From assembly GCA_001939145.1 (NCBI GenBank), contig LSRX01000800.1, positions 84,177-148,176 on the forward strand: 64,000 bases of DNA, read 5' to 3'. The stretch is from Symbiodinium microadriaticum (taxonomy: Eukaryota; Sar; Dinophyceae; Suessiales; Symbiodiniaceae). Position 1 is the stretch's first letter. Each line of letters opens with the position of its first letter. Of this stretch, positions 22,110 through 34,600 are shown piece after piece. The notes below the pieces were generated by a model. It did no database searches. It saw only the letters and a program-made list of their open reading frames with translations, and was not told where the DNA came from. The position numbers and the translations under genes are program-made.

Positions 22110-22938
22110 AGTATCCTAAATTAATCTAAAGATCTAAAGATCCCTGGATAGTCGGATAGTCCTTGTTTCACCACGTAGCGACTTGTGCTGATAAGCGGGC
22201 GACTGCAGGACTCAAAATCACTCCCAGACAGCGGTTCCCATGAATGACACAGCTTCGCTGCCGCAGGCAGGCCATGGGCGGAATCGCCAACTTCCGCTAA
22301 ATTCCGACAGAGAAGTTCGGATATCATGCGTCAAGTTTCTTTTGGTCGCTCTACTCCGGGGTTGGTTGATGTGAGGATGTGTGTGTTGGTGCCATGGATG
22401 TTGGCATGAACTCTCTTGCCCAAGGAACGGGTGCTGTGCTGGGAAGCTGGCGGACTGTGAGGGCACATCCATGCCTGAGCTTGGAGTGCAGTACGACACA
22501 AACAAACGACTCACGAAGCAGTCACAGTTTGTGGCTTAGCCCATGCTTGCAACATGCGAGCCTGTCGTGGAGCGTCTGGGCTTTGGATCGTAAAATAGCT
22601 TCAGTTGTCCGCACACAACAGCATCAACTTCGCGCAGCGCTCCGGGCACGGGTAGGAGCTGGAAAGATGAGCCAAGGCAGTTTTTGGTGGAAGACACGGG
22701 CATGAAGTCTTGCGTGCTTTCGTGCACATATTGTACAATTGGCTCCAACCAGCATAGTGATCGACAAAAAATGGCTCTGTGTCCCAAAGGGAGTGGGCCT
22801 GACGAGGGAGCAAGCTTTCGAAGAAAACAAGCCACCTTGCGCGCATTGCAGACTTGTGGTGTTCAGGTGCACCCCACGGAATAGCATGAAGAAGATGACG
22901 CTTGTTACCGATAGAGATACAAGAACAAGAGAGATACC
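22110..22938. other. intergenic or 5' exons of the FHA gene, unresolved
   Basis: Short overlapping frames on both strands with no motif. Repeated 'gatctaaagatc'/'gtcggatagtc' words occur at 22125-22162. Confidence 0.35.
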
Positions 22939-23579
22939 TTGAAGCGAAAACTGTGCTGCAGATGGGAAAACAGGACAACCGGTGAGGAAGAAGGATTCCT
23001 TGTTTTGTCCCAATGCGTCCGGCCTGGAGGCGGAACGTTTGAAGTTCCAAGGCTTGGCTTGGTCCTGGGTCCTGAGGTCATCGACTGCAGCACAAACGGC
23101 ACATTCCTGAATGGCTTACGGCTGCCGCCGAGAACCACGGGGAAGGCACCGTTTAGTGACGGCTGGCTCTCGTTGGCCGAAACTAGATATTTTGTGGCTT
23201 GCAGTTGCAGACCTGCAGGAACAAAGCTTCATGCTGACTTCAGAACTTGTTTCCTGCAGAGGTGCTCGTCTCGCACGGAGACGAGCTCCTGCTACAAGAC
23301 CCGGCCAATGACCAGGAGTCAGCCACTCCGAAAACTGGGGCCACATTGACATGCGCTGAGATGCCGACAGCATTGTCCAGTCTCTCGCGCCAAATGAGGT
23401 TCGGCTATGTTGTGAATATCCAAGAGCTGAATGTCCGAGAGCAGACGAAGCTGCAGGTTGGACTGTCACAGCTTTCGGGCTCGGGTCTCAACAGTGGGTG
23501 CTTGCCAGGCTCCGCGGCGTCTTCTCTCAACCGAGGAGTCCGGCAGCCGAGTTGTAACAGCCTCCCAATCTCACTATAG
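22939..23579 (+). CDS. FHA-domain protein
   Basis: Forkhead-associated domain, a phosphothreonine-binding module. The exon ending at 23145 has LCCRWENRTTGEEEGFLVL, then VIDCSTNGTFLNGLRLPPR, where STNGTFLNG is the hallmark loop. A GC-AG intron at 23146-23261 (116 nt) joins ..RTTGK to VLVSHGDELLLQDP, the terminal HGDELLL strand of the domain. The downstream frame runs on to a TAG at 23577-23579 (MRFGYVVNIQELNVREQTKL). The N-terminal GR...SR.H phosphate-contact motif was not found and probably lies in an upstream exon. Such domains read kinase signalling in checkpoint and transport proteins; the partner is unknown. The gene start is not defined. Confidence 0.7.
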
Positions 23580-25125
23580 GTTCCATCGTGTGAACATGCT
23601 GAAGCTTCCCATCAGGTCTTCAACCATGGGCCGTGACTTCCATTGAGCCCTTTCCGCGTCTTAGTCTTACACACCACAGCAGCAACGTGTGCGATGCACA
23701 AAGAAGCCATATGTCAACATTCGTCCGAACACGCGAGCCTCGAAAACAAAGGATCAACATAATTCCTCAAAGATTATGGCTCCATGGCCGAGACCTCCGC
23801 ATCAGCCGCGCATGACGATGTATAAGAATATGCTCCGCCTGATGCCGAATGCATGGTTAGTGAGGACAGCTGCAGCAGGAACTTGATTGACCGGGTTCAT
23901 CCTCTTTGTTGACGGTCGGCTCAATTTGCTTTGAACCAGTGGTGCCCCAGCTGCTCACTTACCGGCACCTGACAAGTCAGACTCTGTCTTCACATGTCTA
24001 GGGGACATAATAGTCCAGATTGTCTTGGCTTTCGATTCTGACATTAGCTTCCGAAGCCATTGCCGGCAAGGCAGGGCTGCCAGCGTTTATCGTGGCATTT
24101 TTTCTGAATTACAAGTGTGCGTGTGCCAGTGCCCTTCCGTGACGATTTGCGTGTGGTAATAGGTGGTGATGGATGGACGAGTAACCAACATGCCTGTGTG
24201 TGCAGGCCCATGGCAGCGGATGCCGCAAGAGATGAGGTTCAATGAATCGAGTAGCTGTTAGGCGTCAAGTTTCAGTGTGTTCGTGCTTGGTTTGCGGCCT
24301 TCAGGCCATGGCTTTCGAGACCTGTTTGGCCCAAGGCAGCCTGCACCTGAAGGGTTCCCACAAGATGCTCCTAGGGGTGGGGGTTCAGGCTCCAGCTCCT
24401 ATCAAGAAACTGAGCTGGACCATTCCGAGCATCCTGGCTGCACGGCTGCACTCGCGACGGGCTGTGAAAACGTGCGGTGGCACCCAGGGCTCGGTCGAGA
24501 TGGTGCTGCCTGAGACAGAACCTGCCTGCAACAGTTTGCTTAGTGATGATTGGTGCAGTCAAGGCTCGTTAGAGTTGCTTCAGCGTTGTAGAGCTGCCTG
24601 ACAAGTCCACGCATGGTGCATGCTTCAGCGCAGGTAGCTTGCACAAATGCCTGGCGCCTAATCGCCTACCTGCCAGTGGCTTGTGGATGGTTTTGAGCTT
24701 TGGGTCTTGCGTGGTGGTCCCAGGTGGGCAACTTTTTCAGGTGTTTGCTGGGGACTTTCTGGCAGAGGCTACTCGATCGGAGATTGAAAAGCCTCCGCAG
24801 CAGGCGTGTTTCGCTCTTTGCAGGTCGCCGCTACTTAGCCTGCCGGTGTCCGGGCGGGACGCAGACTTTTCAGGCGTGGTTCTAGGCCCCAAGGTCGCGG
24901 CAGAAGCTTCGCTCCAGCTGTTGAGGTGCCATTTCTGCTGCAGAAGTTTCGCCAGAGCAGATCTCGCCGCGGCCTGCGGCCAGCCCGGAGGAAACGAGTG
25001 GGGCATCTCCCTCGGAGCCGGGGCCGTCTGGAAAGACGCTGATAGCTGGATTCTATCTGATACCTGGCCACAAACACATACATGCGAGCGACTTTGCTCA
25101 TTGAGTACTTTTCTGCGGATGTGAG
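23580..25125. other. no confident gene; Arg-rich frame near 24890
   Basis: A plus frame about 24891-25042 encodes an arginine-rich segment (KFRQSRSRRGLRPARRKRVG) ending at a TGA; it may be a real exon or a GC-rich accident. Frames at 24350-24513 and 24639-25124 show no motif. The stretch 23600-24240 shows nothing. Confidence 0.3.
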
Positions 25126-27515
25126 TTCTTAAGGAGCGACTGGCAGCTTCCTCCTGGACTCGGCAACAGGAACTTAGATGAGGTTGTTGCCGAGGTGGAG
25201 AGATCTTGTGCCAGAGTTGGACCTATAACTCGGCAGCAAGCTCTGCGACTAGTTATAGGCATGGGCTACAATGCAGAAGCAGCCGTAGACAAGTGGCGAG
25301 ACGTGGTTTCCTGGAGACGGGAGCATCACATGGATGCCGTTCGCGCACGCCTTCTTGGTGCAATGTGCAGCCAACACCCAGTGCGTTTTTCACACGAAGT
25401 TGACGTGTACAGCAGGCTATTTCGTGGTTGTCCATGTGCCCTTTTGACTGCAGATGGCCGCCCAGTTTCGGTTTGGCACGCTGGTGCCGCAGATATGGGA
25501 CGGGTGGGTGATTTGCCACCAGATCATTGCCGGCGATGGAGTCAGGAAGTTTTTGAGTACGCCGACCTGTGGATTGCAAGAGAGACTGAGAGGACGAGAT
25601 GCCTCAGTGGCTACCTCCAAGTCTATAACATGCAGGGCCTGAGCCTGCGACAGGTCACGTCTCCGGAAGTAAAGGATCGACTGAAGGCTGCTTTGTCTGC
25701 GGGCGGCTTCTATGTTGAGGCAGTAGCACACGTTTACGTGGTGAACGCTTCGCGGCTCTTCTCCATGGCGTGGAAACTTATCCGTGGTTTCCTCTCCCCG
25801 TGGACGGCTTCGAAGATCACAGTTTCCAGCACGATTCCAGACGAGCTAATTGCAACCTGGCAGGTTCAGGGAGGTTGTGTGTTGTCACCAGTCAAAGGCT
25901 TGTTGCATGGCTGACCTGCGAGGCAGACTTGGGAGGACCCGCTTCGCAGTCTTCGGAGAGCTTGTACAAGCTGCTTGCCGCGGCCGCTGATTCGACCAGT
26001 CCGGAACCGTGTCTGGCACGGGTGCAGCGACCACATGCTGAGAACTCCCTGAGGGCCTTGGAGGAAAGTGCCAGCACGGCCGCTTCTGGCACGGGATGCG
26101 ACGGCTTCGAAGCGACAGCGGAAGCGCTGCTGCACTCGAGCGAGGAGGCTTTAGAACCAATTCCTGATATTCCAGGGGCCTTGCATGTCGCCGGGTTCTT
26201 CTTGCGACCTGACCAACTCCCACCTGGTTCGGAGGAGAGGGATTTGGAGGCTCTGGTTGAGGAAGTGCACAAAGCGTGCTCACGGGTGGCACCCGTCTCC
26301 AGGCAGCAAGCCTTGAGGCTCACGTTGGGGATGGGCTACAACCCACATGCCGCTCTCGCCAAATGGAAGGAGGTAGTGGAGTGGCGAAAAGCCAACAGCA
26401 TGGATCATGTCCGTCAGGACCAGGCAGACAAAATGCGCGACACGGGCGATGTGAGTTTCCCGCATCAGGAGGAGGTGTTTGCGAAGCTGGTGTGTGTTAG
26501 CCCGTGTGCCCTCTATGCAGCAAATGGCACACCCGTGTCAATTTGGCACGCTGGAACATTGAACGTAAGTGCAGCGGCTTCTTTGCCATCTGAGAATGCC
26601 CCTCGCCTGCACTTTAGATGTACAGCGGATGGTGTCTGGATCGCCACGATGTCCCAGGTGTGACTTGGGCGACGAAGCAATTCAAGTTTTGCCAGTATGG
26701 CATTGTGGCACCTCCTTCCTTCAACTGGCACCAAGCACTGAGCAATTAGCTGTAGGCAGCCGTAGTAGTGAAGTCTGCGGCTGTGAAGACCACGCGTGGT
26801 GCGAATACTGGAAGCCAAGCTTGCCACATGCTGAATGCCCAAATTCAAGGATTTTTCATGAGGGCCAGGTCGGTGAAAGGTTTCACAACACAGCAAGGCT
26901 AGGCCTAGGCAGGAAGGAAAAGCAAGTACGATGTCTTGCAGTAGGCCGACTGCCGCTGAACTCGTCTCCTTTTTGCGATCCCAAGGTGGCGCGATGGAGC
27001 CGCGCAGTCTTTGAATACAAAGACCTTTGGATCAGCCGGCGCAGCGAGCAGCACAAAAGGCTTCTGGGATACATTCAGGTGTACGACATGCAAGGATTAA
27101 CCTGGCGGCATTATTCGTCGCGGGAGATTGCAGACAAGCTGAAGACGGCCTTGCAGTCTGGGAGCTTTTACGTCGAAGCAGTCAGCCACATGTACGTCAT
27201 CAATGCCTCCAGGCTCTTCTCCATGGTCTGGAAGGCCCCTTAACCACTTGCGGGATAAAGCTACATTGAGGTCCCTACAATATTTTTGACTCGCGCAAGG
27301 TGGTTCGCAATCTAATCTCTCCGTGGACCGCCTCGAAAATTTCTGTCTCCAGTGGAGTTCCAGATGACCTCATTCACAGCCTAGGCTGGGCTCGCGGTCA
27401 AGCTCGATTGAAGTATGGCTTGAGAAAATTCGGTGCTAGAACCAGGCTCTTCTTTCTGGCCCGTGCTCAGGAGGGCCCACGTCGTCTGCTGCACGACGCT
27501 TCCAGCAGCTCATAG
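25126..27515 (+). CDS. CRAL-TRIO/Sec14-like protein, two tandem domains
   Basis: Two lipid-transfer-type domains appear to be read in one frame. Copy 1 (25126-25860): WQLPPGLGNRNLDEVVAEVE, QALRLVIGMGYNAEAAVDKW (CRAL-TRIO N-terminal helices), GRPVSVWHAG, GYLQVYNMQGLSLRQ, then VYVVNASRLFSMAWKLIRGF and SPWTASKITVSSTIPDEL. A 38-nt GC-AG intron (25860-25897) leads into a linker (EADLGGPASQSSESLYKLL). Copy 2 (26170-27515) repeats it: RPDQLPPGSEERDLEALVEE, ALRLTLGMGYNPHAALAKW, GTPVSIWHAG; a 388-nt GC-AG intron (26598-26985); VARWSRAVFEYKDLWIS, GYIQVYDMQGL, YVINASRLFSMVWK; a 65-nt GC-AG intron (27235-27299); and VVRNLISPWTASKISVSSGV. Sec14 domains bind phosphoinositides or other hydrophobic ligands and move them between membranes. 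The 5' start is not located. The third copy follows closely and may belong to the same protein. Confidence 0.8.
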
Positions 27516-27880
27516 CCAGGCATGGGTTGCAGTGCAGGCCTCTTGAAGCACATCGCTTGGATGGCCGCAGGAGCCCGGAAGAAGCGGCGAAAATGACGGC
27601 GGTTATGCGGCCTCCTGGGCAGGTTCCGCTTCTAGCTTTGAGGCAACTACAGTAGCTGGGTTCATCTCGCTACCCTGCAGGTTTCGGAGCCCATCTCACC
27701 CACTTCACCTTTGGCCAACTGTTCTGTCGCCACTGAACTGGGCTCGCTTCAGTCTGAGCTCCTTGGGCGATAAGCTAGACCCAGCCAGATCTAGAATCTA
27801 GAAGAAGGTCCTCCTCAGCGTGAACTGCTGAACCGAGGTGCACCGGTGCGCCCAAGCCCGCGCTCGACATCGAGACAGAC

Positions 27881-28967
27881 ATGAGCTCTGCAAATCTGGA
27901 AGAGCCAGTGTCTCCCGGAACACGCTGTGTTGCTGGATATTTCTTAGAGCGGAGCCAGCTACCACCTGGCTGGGAGGGCCACGACTTGAACGCCCTTGTT
28001 GCAGAAATCCACGGCACATGCTCTCACATCTCGCCGTTGACAATGCAACAAGCCCTTCGTTTAATGCTAGGCATGGGCTACGATCGAGTCGCTGCAGTTT
28101 CCAAGTGGCGTGAGATCACCACCTGGCGCGAGACTCACGGCTTAGAGAACATCCGGGCTCAGCAGGTGGTCGTGCTCGAGTCGACAAAGCCTATCTGCTT
28201 TCCTTCCGAGGAGGAGGTTTACACCAAGTTTTTGAAGGTCTGCCCTTGTGCACTCTTGGCTTCGAACGGGGCTCCAGTGTCCGTGTGGCATGCCAAGACT
28301 CTGAACTCCAGTGCTGTAGCTGAGCTATCTGCCGCAGACATATCCTCTTGGAGCCACGCAGTCTTCGAATACAAGGACGTCTGGATTTCGCGGGAAAGTG
28401 AAGAAAGAAGACGGCTCATCGGATACATTCAAGTCTACGACATGAACGGTGTTGGCCTGCGGCACTTGACCTCGAGAGACATCGGCGAGAAGTTGAAAGG
28501 CTGCTTGCAGCCAGGTGCTTTCTACATGGAGGCAGTTTCGCACATGTACATCGTGAATGCTTCAGCTTTGTTCTCCATGGCTTGGAAGGCGGGGTTGCAG
28601 TTTACATGATTGCAGCATGATGTAGTCTTGCACACTTTTCATTCATTCGTGACGAGGTGATTCGGAACCTGATTTCTCCATGGACAGCATCAAAGATCAC
28701 CGTGTCGAACTCCATCCCCGAAGAGACTTGCGCTGAATTGCTTCTGTCAGTTTCCGGTGTCCGGTACTGCTTTTAAGAGCCGAGGAGCTGCTCCGTGACC
28801 TGGGTGGGCCCGATTCGGTGGCGTCTGGAGTCCTGAAAGAGATCTTGGCTGCAGAAGGAGATGACCTTGGCTTCGCTCTCAGTTTCTTTGAGAACTTGAG
28901 GCGTCTTGCCGCGACACGGCCTCGCCGAGGTCGATTTCCGGTCATGCGCCCATGCACGGCCATCTGA
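27881..28967 (+). CDS. CRAL-TRIO/Sec14-like protein, third tandem copy
   Basis: An ATG at 27881 opens MSSANLEEPVSPGTRCVAGY, then ERSQLPPGWEGHDLNALVAE, QALRLMLGMGYDRVAAVSKW, CPCALLASNGAPVSVWHAK, SSWSHAVFEYKDVWISRES, GYIQVYDMNGVGLRHLTSRD and YIVNASALFSMAWK. A GC-AG intron (28589-28656, 68 nt) at the same codon as in copy 2 leads to VIRNLISPWTASKITVSNSI. A further short intron near 28760-28785 probably joins to EELLRDLGGPDSVASGVLKE, whose DLGGP matches the linker after copy 1; TGA at 28965-28967. The function is as for copies 1 and 2 (lipid binding or transfer, inferred from the fold). It could be a separate gene or the third domain of one protein: the frame just upstream is closed by a stop near 27820, and copy 2 ends at 27515. 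Confidence 0.75.
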
Positions 28968-31309
28968 TTCTGCCGTCCTGGCCTGAGGTGCTTGCAAGCA
29001 GCTTTCTTGCACGCGAATCATTCCTTCGTTCTCGGCTCAAGACCAGGCCAAAACTTCCTTAAGGATGTCCAACTCGTCCTGTGGGGCGTGACACGCGGCC
29101 TTCCCACAAGCACGTGGATCGAGAGCTGCCCTGCTGCTCCAGAAGGCGAATGGGAGACATCATCCAACCCAAGGCATTCACAATTGTCTTGGATTCGCTC
29201 CACTGTTTGAGCTCGTGGTTGGGACATTCCCCACGGCAGTTACTTGCGCTTCGTTGGAGTCCGTCTGGAGGAGGTGTGCTTTTGTCGTCATGCACTATGG
29301 CACTCGCCTAGCTGCCGAGCTGAGGCAGCAGCTAGACTAGACGAGTGTCAGGAGTACAGGGCGACACCACCACGTAGGCTTAAAGCAAGAGGTTGCCGAT
29401 CTTTCGAAGGACGCACGGCCATGCCCCGAACGAACTCCTCGCTGCTTTCACAGAAATTAAATCATCGCCATTGGTGCACTATGAATTTATGGTCTTGGCT
29501 CCTGAGTCGGGCTTGTGTCTGTGAGTTGCGACTCGCTCTGGCTCGAGGCTCGCTGTTTTGAACTTGAGGTGGACGTGGCTAGTTTCAGAAGTCAACCGTT
29601 AGGGAACTGCGGGGTCTGTAGTGTGGACATTTGCCGGAGCTTGACTGCTCTGTACTTGTTGTGGTTGGTTTTAGATGATGTTCGATATCTTTGGACCAGG
29701 TCTTCGTTTGAAACAGCTGAGCAGCGACTCAGCACACCCTCGCTCGTAGTAATCATGTGACTGGGGTCATGGTCGTAGTGAGCCGGATTCGGTCTGCTGA
29801 GCCAGCTTCCACAGTCCCAGTCACTGCAGCGGAGATAGAACTATGCGGAGCCTTGCCTGCCTTGTGCGAGTGTGAGAGTCGAAATGAAATCATCGTCATG
29901 TGGAGGATTTGCTTTCGCAGTGCAAAACATGCGGCAACATATTGACAGTCAGAATGGAAAAAGACACGCGACATGTGCTTGCTTGTTTTGGAATGCGCCG
30001 TGTCATGTCAGCATTCGGCAGTGGCAGACATGCGCAGCTAAGGCGGGCATGAAGGTGTATTGACCACGTTGCACTAAGCAAAAACCGCGTGCTGTCGAAG
30101 CAGCTGCGAGCCAGTGCACCAGGTTTCACTGTGCTCACTTTGTTTAGATCTCGTCCGGCCAATGTGCGACGTGCCGCCCCCCGGAAGGTTGCAGAATGCC
30201 TGTTCAGTGGCCGCCGACGCGTGCAGTCTGCAACTGAAGTTGCTAGGCATGAATTTGCCGCATGTTCGCCAGCCTGCTCTTGAGATTGCATGCGCCGATT
30301 TGGCACAGAACTGTTGCCAGAGCAAGCCACATTACGATGCATTGCCGGTGCAGTCGTGATGCGCCATGCATGCACGCACCTGTTTTTGCTGCTGCGCAGC
30401 TGGAGGCAGACTAATGCAGGCAACAGTCCTACACTAGTCGCACCTGTTGCCACAGCCCCGCGGCACACTTGCAATGTGATCTTTGACTCGTAAGGTGCAA
30501 CTTGTTCAACCCCTGGATATCAAGCATGTTCATTGGCTGTTGATGCAGCCTGAGGTGTGACCACGCGGCTGCTTAAGCTACTTCTTGCTTGACTCCACGT
30601 CACCTCATTTTGCTTTGGACATAATGTCCCTTAATTCAGGTAGCAGTAGATACTCAGTAGAAGCCTGAGAAGGCAGCTTGTTGAGGCCATGCCCTGCGCA
30701 AGCGGCGAGCCTGCTGCGGGCATGCAGTCGCATGTGTTCTACATTGCAACTCGCAACTGCAAAGCTTGCAAAGTCTGATATCTGCGACGGAGCCGTGCCA
30801 ACCCCCCCTGCAAACATGCTGTCGCCAAACCTGATGGTCTTGTGTCGGCAGTGCAAAGACTCGGTGCAGCTTGGCCATGGCAAAATGCAGGGATATCCCG
30901 TGAAGCCAAAAGCAGACTGCTACTGCCAAGCAGCATTTCGATTGTCACCTGCTCTCTGATGCAGCTTCATCAGCCCCCGTTGGACACATTTCTGCCACGG
31001 AAGCGTGCTAAATGTGTCTTGATTTGGCTTGTGCCATGTCATGGCGACAACGCCTGCTGGCTCGATTCAGGTCGAAGCAGCCGCCATGTAGTCAGTACGG
31101 GTAGCAAGTACGCCTCGAAGCCGTCACCCATTTCCACTGAGCCACCATGGCAAAGCGCCACAAGAGCTATTGCACCAACATAGGAGTACTTGAAATCATG
31201 AGCTCCAACTGGCTGATTTCCGCGTTTTTCCTCCTGTTGGCGGAGGCACGACTGCTGCCGTGAATTCAGCTGAGTGGGTCGGACAGATCTGTCACACCCT
31301 CCATGTCTC
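28968..31309. other. no confident gene
   Basis: Several frames are open on both strands. Around 29091-29337 all three plus frames are nearly open (e.g. LGFAPLFELVVGTFPTAVTC, or YLRFVGVRLEEV), so none can be chosen. Frames at 29515-29760 and 30678-30959 are motif-free. CAAAATG/GCATG-type words recur but form no array. Confidence 0.35.
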
Positions 31310-31370
31310 GCTCTCTTTCTCTCTGTCTCTATCTATCTATCTATCTACCTATCTACCTATCTATCTATCT

Positions 31371-31413
<43 letters not shown>

Positions 31414-31427
31414 TCTCTCTCTCTCTG
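31310..31427. repeat. compound microsatellite (CTAT)n-(CAAT)n-(CT)n
   Basis: CT-rich lead-in, then CTAT/CTAC units to about 31371, CAAT units (ATCA phase) to about 31412, then CT dinucleotides. It is open in several frames and gives false low-complexity peptides upstream of the SID1-like gene. Confidence 0.95.
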
Positions 31428-31693
31428 TGGCCAGGAGGCTGCGGCAGTTCCGTACTGCACTGCCATACAAAGCCGCTTACATGCAAGACGGCCCAGATGC
31501 AAGTCCTTACTTCGTGCATTTTGGGAGGTCGGTAGAGTTTCAGCAGTTGCACCTGTGCCTGCAGCTTGTTTTGTTTGTGAGGGTCTTGTTAGTTGCACAG
31601 AGCGCCGCACCAAAACAAACACGTACGAAGACATTCCGGGAAAGGAGACGCATTTATTGTCTGCATGTAGCAGCAGCTGTTGCCGTCACTATT

Positions 31694-34600
31694 ATGCAAC
31701 ATTCAGGTTCAGACGAGGAGGCCTTCCGTTGTGCCGCTCTCGTGACTGATGAGGTAAACACTAAGTTTTTGATGCGATCTTCAAACAAGAGCTCCGGGGT
31801 CGAGCACTTTGCACTGTACACGAATCTCAGCGCTGTGATCTTGCAACCTCCCTGGAACGGCAGCGAGTGCAGTGGTCATGCGGACGTTGAAGCATCGATA
31901 CAGTACATGTCAGATGTCGTTCAGCTCAACGTCAACCATGGATTCGCAGCAGCAGGAAGTGGCAACTGTGGGTCCACATTCATGTCCACAAGGCTTTATT
32001 GTTTCCGAGGGGAAGGTGCGTCGAGCTCGCGATTGTACATGTCAGTACAGTCGGATGAAAACGCACAGGTGGTGGCGTACATTCGGGCAAGGCCAGGCAA
32101 CAATGAGAACCACAAGAGCATTTCTATGGATGTAGGTGGCAGTGGCGGTCGCAGTGCTTTTCACCTCTTTACGATTCCCGAAGATGACGAGCTCGATTTG
32201 TGGCGTTTGAGTATGACTGTGCGTGAAGAGTTCCGAAAACCGACCAGCGTCTACCACGCCTACATCATGCACGAGACCTCGCCGTGCGTTTCCAAAGTGG
32301 TGAATTCTGGTGGCTGCTTTGACGCTGTCAGAGTCTGGTCTTGCACTCAATCGGTTCCTGTGTCTTTCAGGCGGCCAACTGCTTTCGGGAATTTGCGCAT
32401 AGCTATGAGCCTCAGCTTTTCCGAGTCCGCACGGATGACTATTAGTAGAGGCAGGAGTCTGGGAAGTTCCGCCCTTTCCTTTCCAGGGTTTAGTTTTGGT
32501 TGGATCCGGGAGTCTCATGATCACTGGGTCGCTGGGTTTGGAACATGAAGGCTCCCTCCCGCGACTTCGGTCTGGCCGATGGGTCCTCTTCGTGGTCTGC
32601 AACATCCGTTCCCCGCATCAAGGCTGTCCCGAGGCCACCATTGATGTCAAGTTTTCTGCAGGGTACAACCAGAGGAAGAAGCTCTGGATAGGTGCTCTAA
32701 TCATGATATTCGGTCCTGCTGCGATCCTCTTCGCGGTCAATGCGATGTACTGGCTGGCATATCTGTTTCTGTATAAAATGAGCTCGCCTTCACTTCAGGC
32801 ACAGGACCATTTGTGGCCTGTCTTCATGTCACTGCCAGGCCGGATGCACCTTGACATGCTCCGCGAGAAAGTGCGCCTAATTTCACGGCCGATTCCCTTC
32901 TTTCCGGCACTGTTGGCCCTCATGATCGATGTATTTTTGGCCACTGCGGCTCAGTTTGTCATAACGCATTATGGCTTGATGGTGCGCACTGGGAGCAGGG
33001 ATATTTGCTTCTACAACGAGAAGTGCTTCTCGCCAGGTGTTATATGGGACATCCCATGGAACAACTTCTTGTCCAACCTTGCTTATTTCGTGGCTGGAGC
33101 TCACACCATGCTTCAGGCGTTCTTTGCTGAGGTCCGTTGCCGAAGTTTCCTACGCCGCACCATGTCGGCATTGTACAAGCATCTAAACCTCCAGACCGAG
33201 ACTGGTCTTACGAAGGCACAGTGGGTTCGACTTTTTGACAGCGTAGACCTGAACGGAAGTGGCTCCGTCTCCAGGCAGGAGTGGTACACACAATACAGCC
33301 ATGCGCTTGCCTTCGATTTCATCGACAGAAACCAAGATGGTCTTCTGTCTCGTGAAGAGTGGTCCAATGCCTTTGACCGAATGGACATAGATGGTGATGG
33401 CTATTTGACAGAACTTAAGTTTCAGATATCAGCATCTCAGATAGATCTTCGAGCCTTCTATGCAGTGGGCACTACTTTTGTTGCTGAGGGCATTGGAAGC
33501 ATGTGCTACCATCTCTGCCCATCTGTTGAAACATTTCAGTTCGACACTTGTTTCATGATCCCGATTGCGAACCTGCTGACCATCGCGCTTGCGGATTGGA
33601 GCGGGACGGACCTCGATACGATCTCGGCCTTGAGGTACTTTGTCTACATCCTGATGCATGGCCTCTTCATTCAAAGGTTCGCTTTGCGTGTGTAGGATGC
33701 TGAGGGAGATCCCGGGCGACGAGGCAACGCTGCAAAAGAATGTTTAACTTAAAAAGTTGCTGTTTGGAAGTGGAGGAGCCGCCCTGGCCAAGGACACCAG
33801 TCTGGCTGATTAACTTTATCGGCACGTGGTACGACATAGATGTCTTTGACTGCGAATGGCTCTATTGGTTGTATTCCTTTCTGGTTGTGGTCCCTGAGCT
33901 GCAAAGCAGTGTCCATGATCTCCTCTAGCATCCCCTGGTTGTAGCGGGGTGGATTCTTCGACCCCCCCGGCCACTCTTAGCTGCATAAAAATTGCAGTGT
34001 ACCAGTGTACCGCAGGTCTGGACCTTGGCAGCTGTGACTGCCTTGAACCGCGTTTTTGCAACGCCGAAGATCGGAAAACACGGCACTTGGCTGATGCGAG
34101 CGCTGCAAGCGCTCGTCATTCTCATGGTCTTGAGTCTCGGCTTGAGAGGGGCTCTCTGAACTTGGGGCAGGCCATGTCACCCGCAGCCAAGGGTGGCATA
34201 TGTAGAGCCGAGCGCCCCTTGGCGACATAAGAGCTTGTTTCTTGGACGTCGGCGGCTTCATCCAAACATCGAGCTGCGCGGAAAGCCTCGCGGCCATAGT
34301 GTGCAAGAGATGCTCATGAACTTGTTGTGGCGCATAGTGCGCTGGGGAAGTCGGCACAGTCCACATGAGGAGTCGTAGCAAAGTACTAGCATAGTCACTA
34401 GCAAGCTGGCTCGGCCTTTCACCAGGTGCGGCGAGGCCTCGGAGGGACCGCCAATACCTTCCTGCTACTGTCCATTATAGTCATGATCGTGGTCGTCAGC
34501 CGGCAGATCTATTTGCAGGACCGTGCTGCCACCTTCCCCCCAGCGAAACCCATGCACAATTTGTCCAGTGCCAGGACTTGCAGTTCGTGACCTGCGAGGA

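Noticed and set aside
31303..31560. Long open frames starting in the CTAT/CAAT microsatellite
   Set aside because: The tetramer repeats have no stop in several frames; the peptides are low complexity and not the start of the SID1-like protein.
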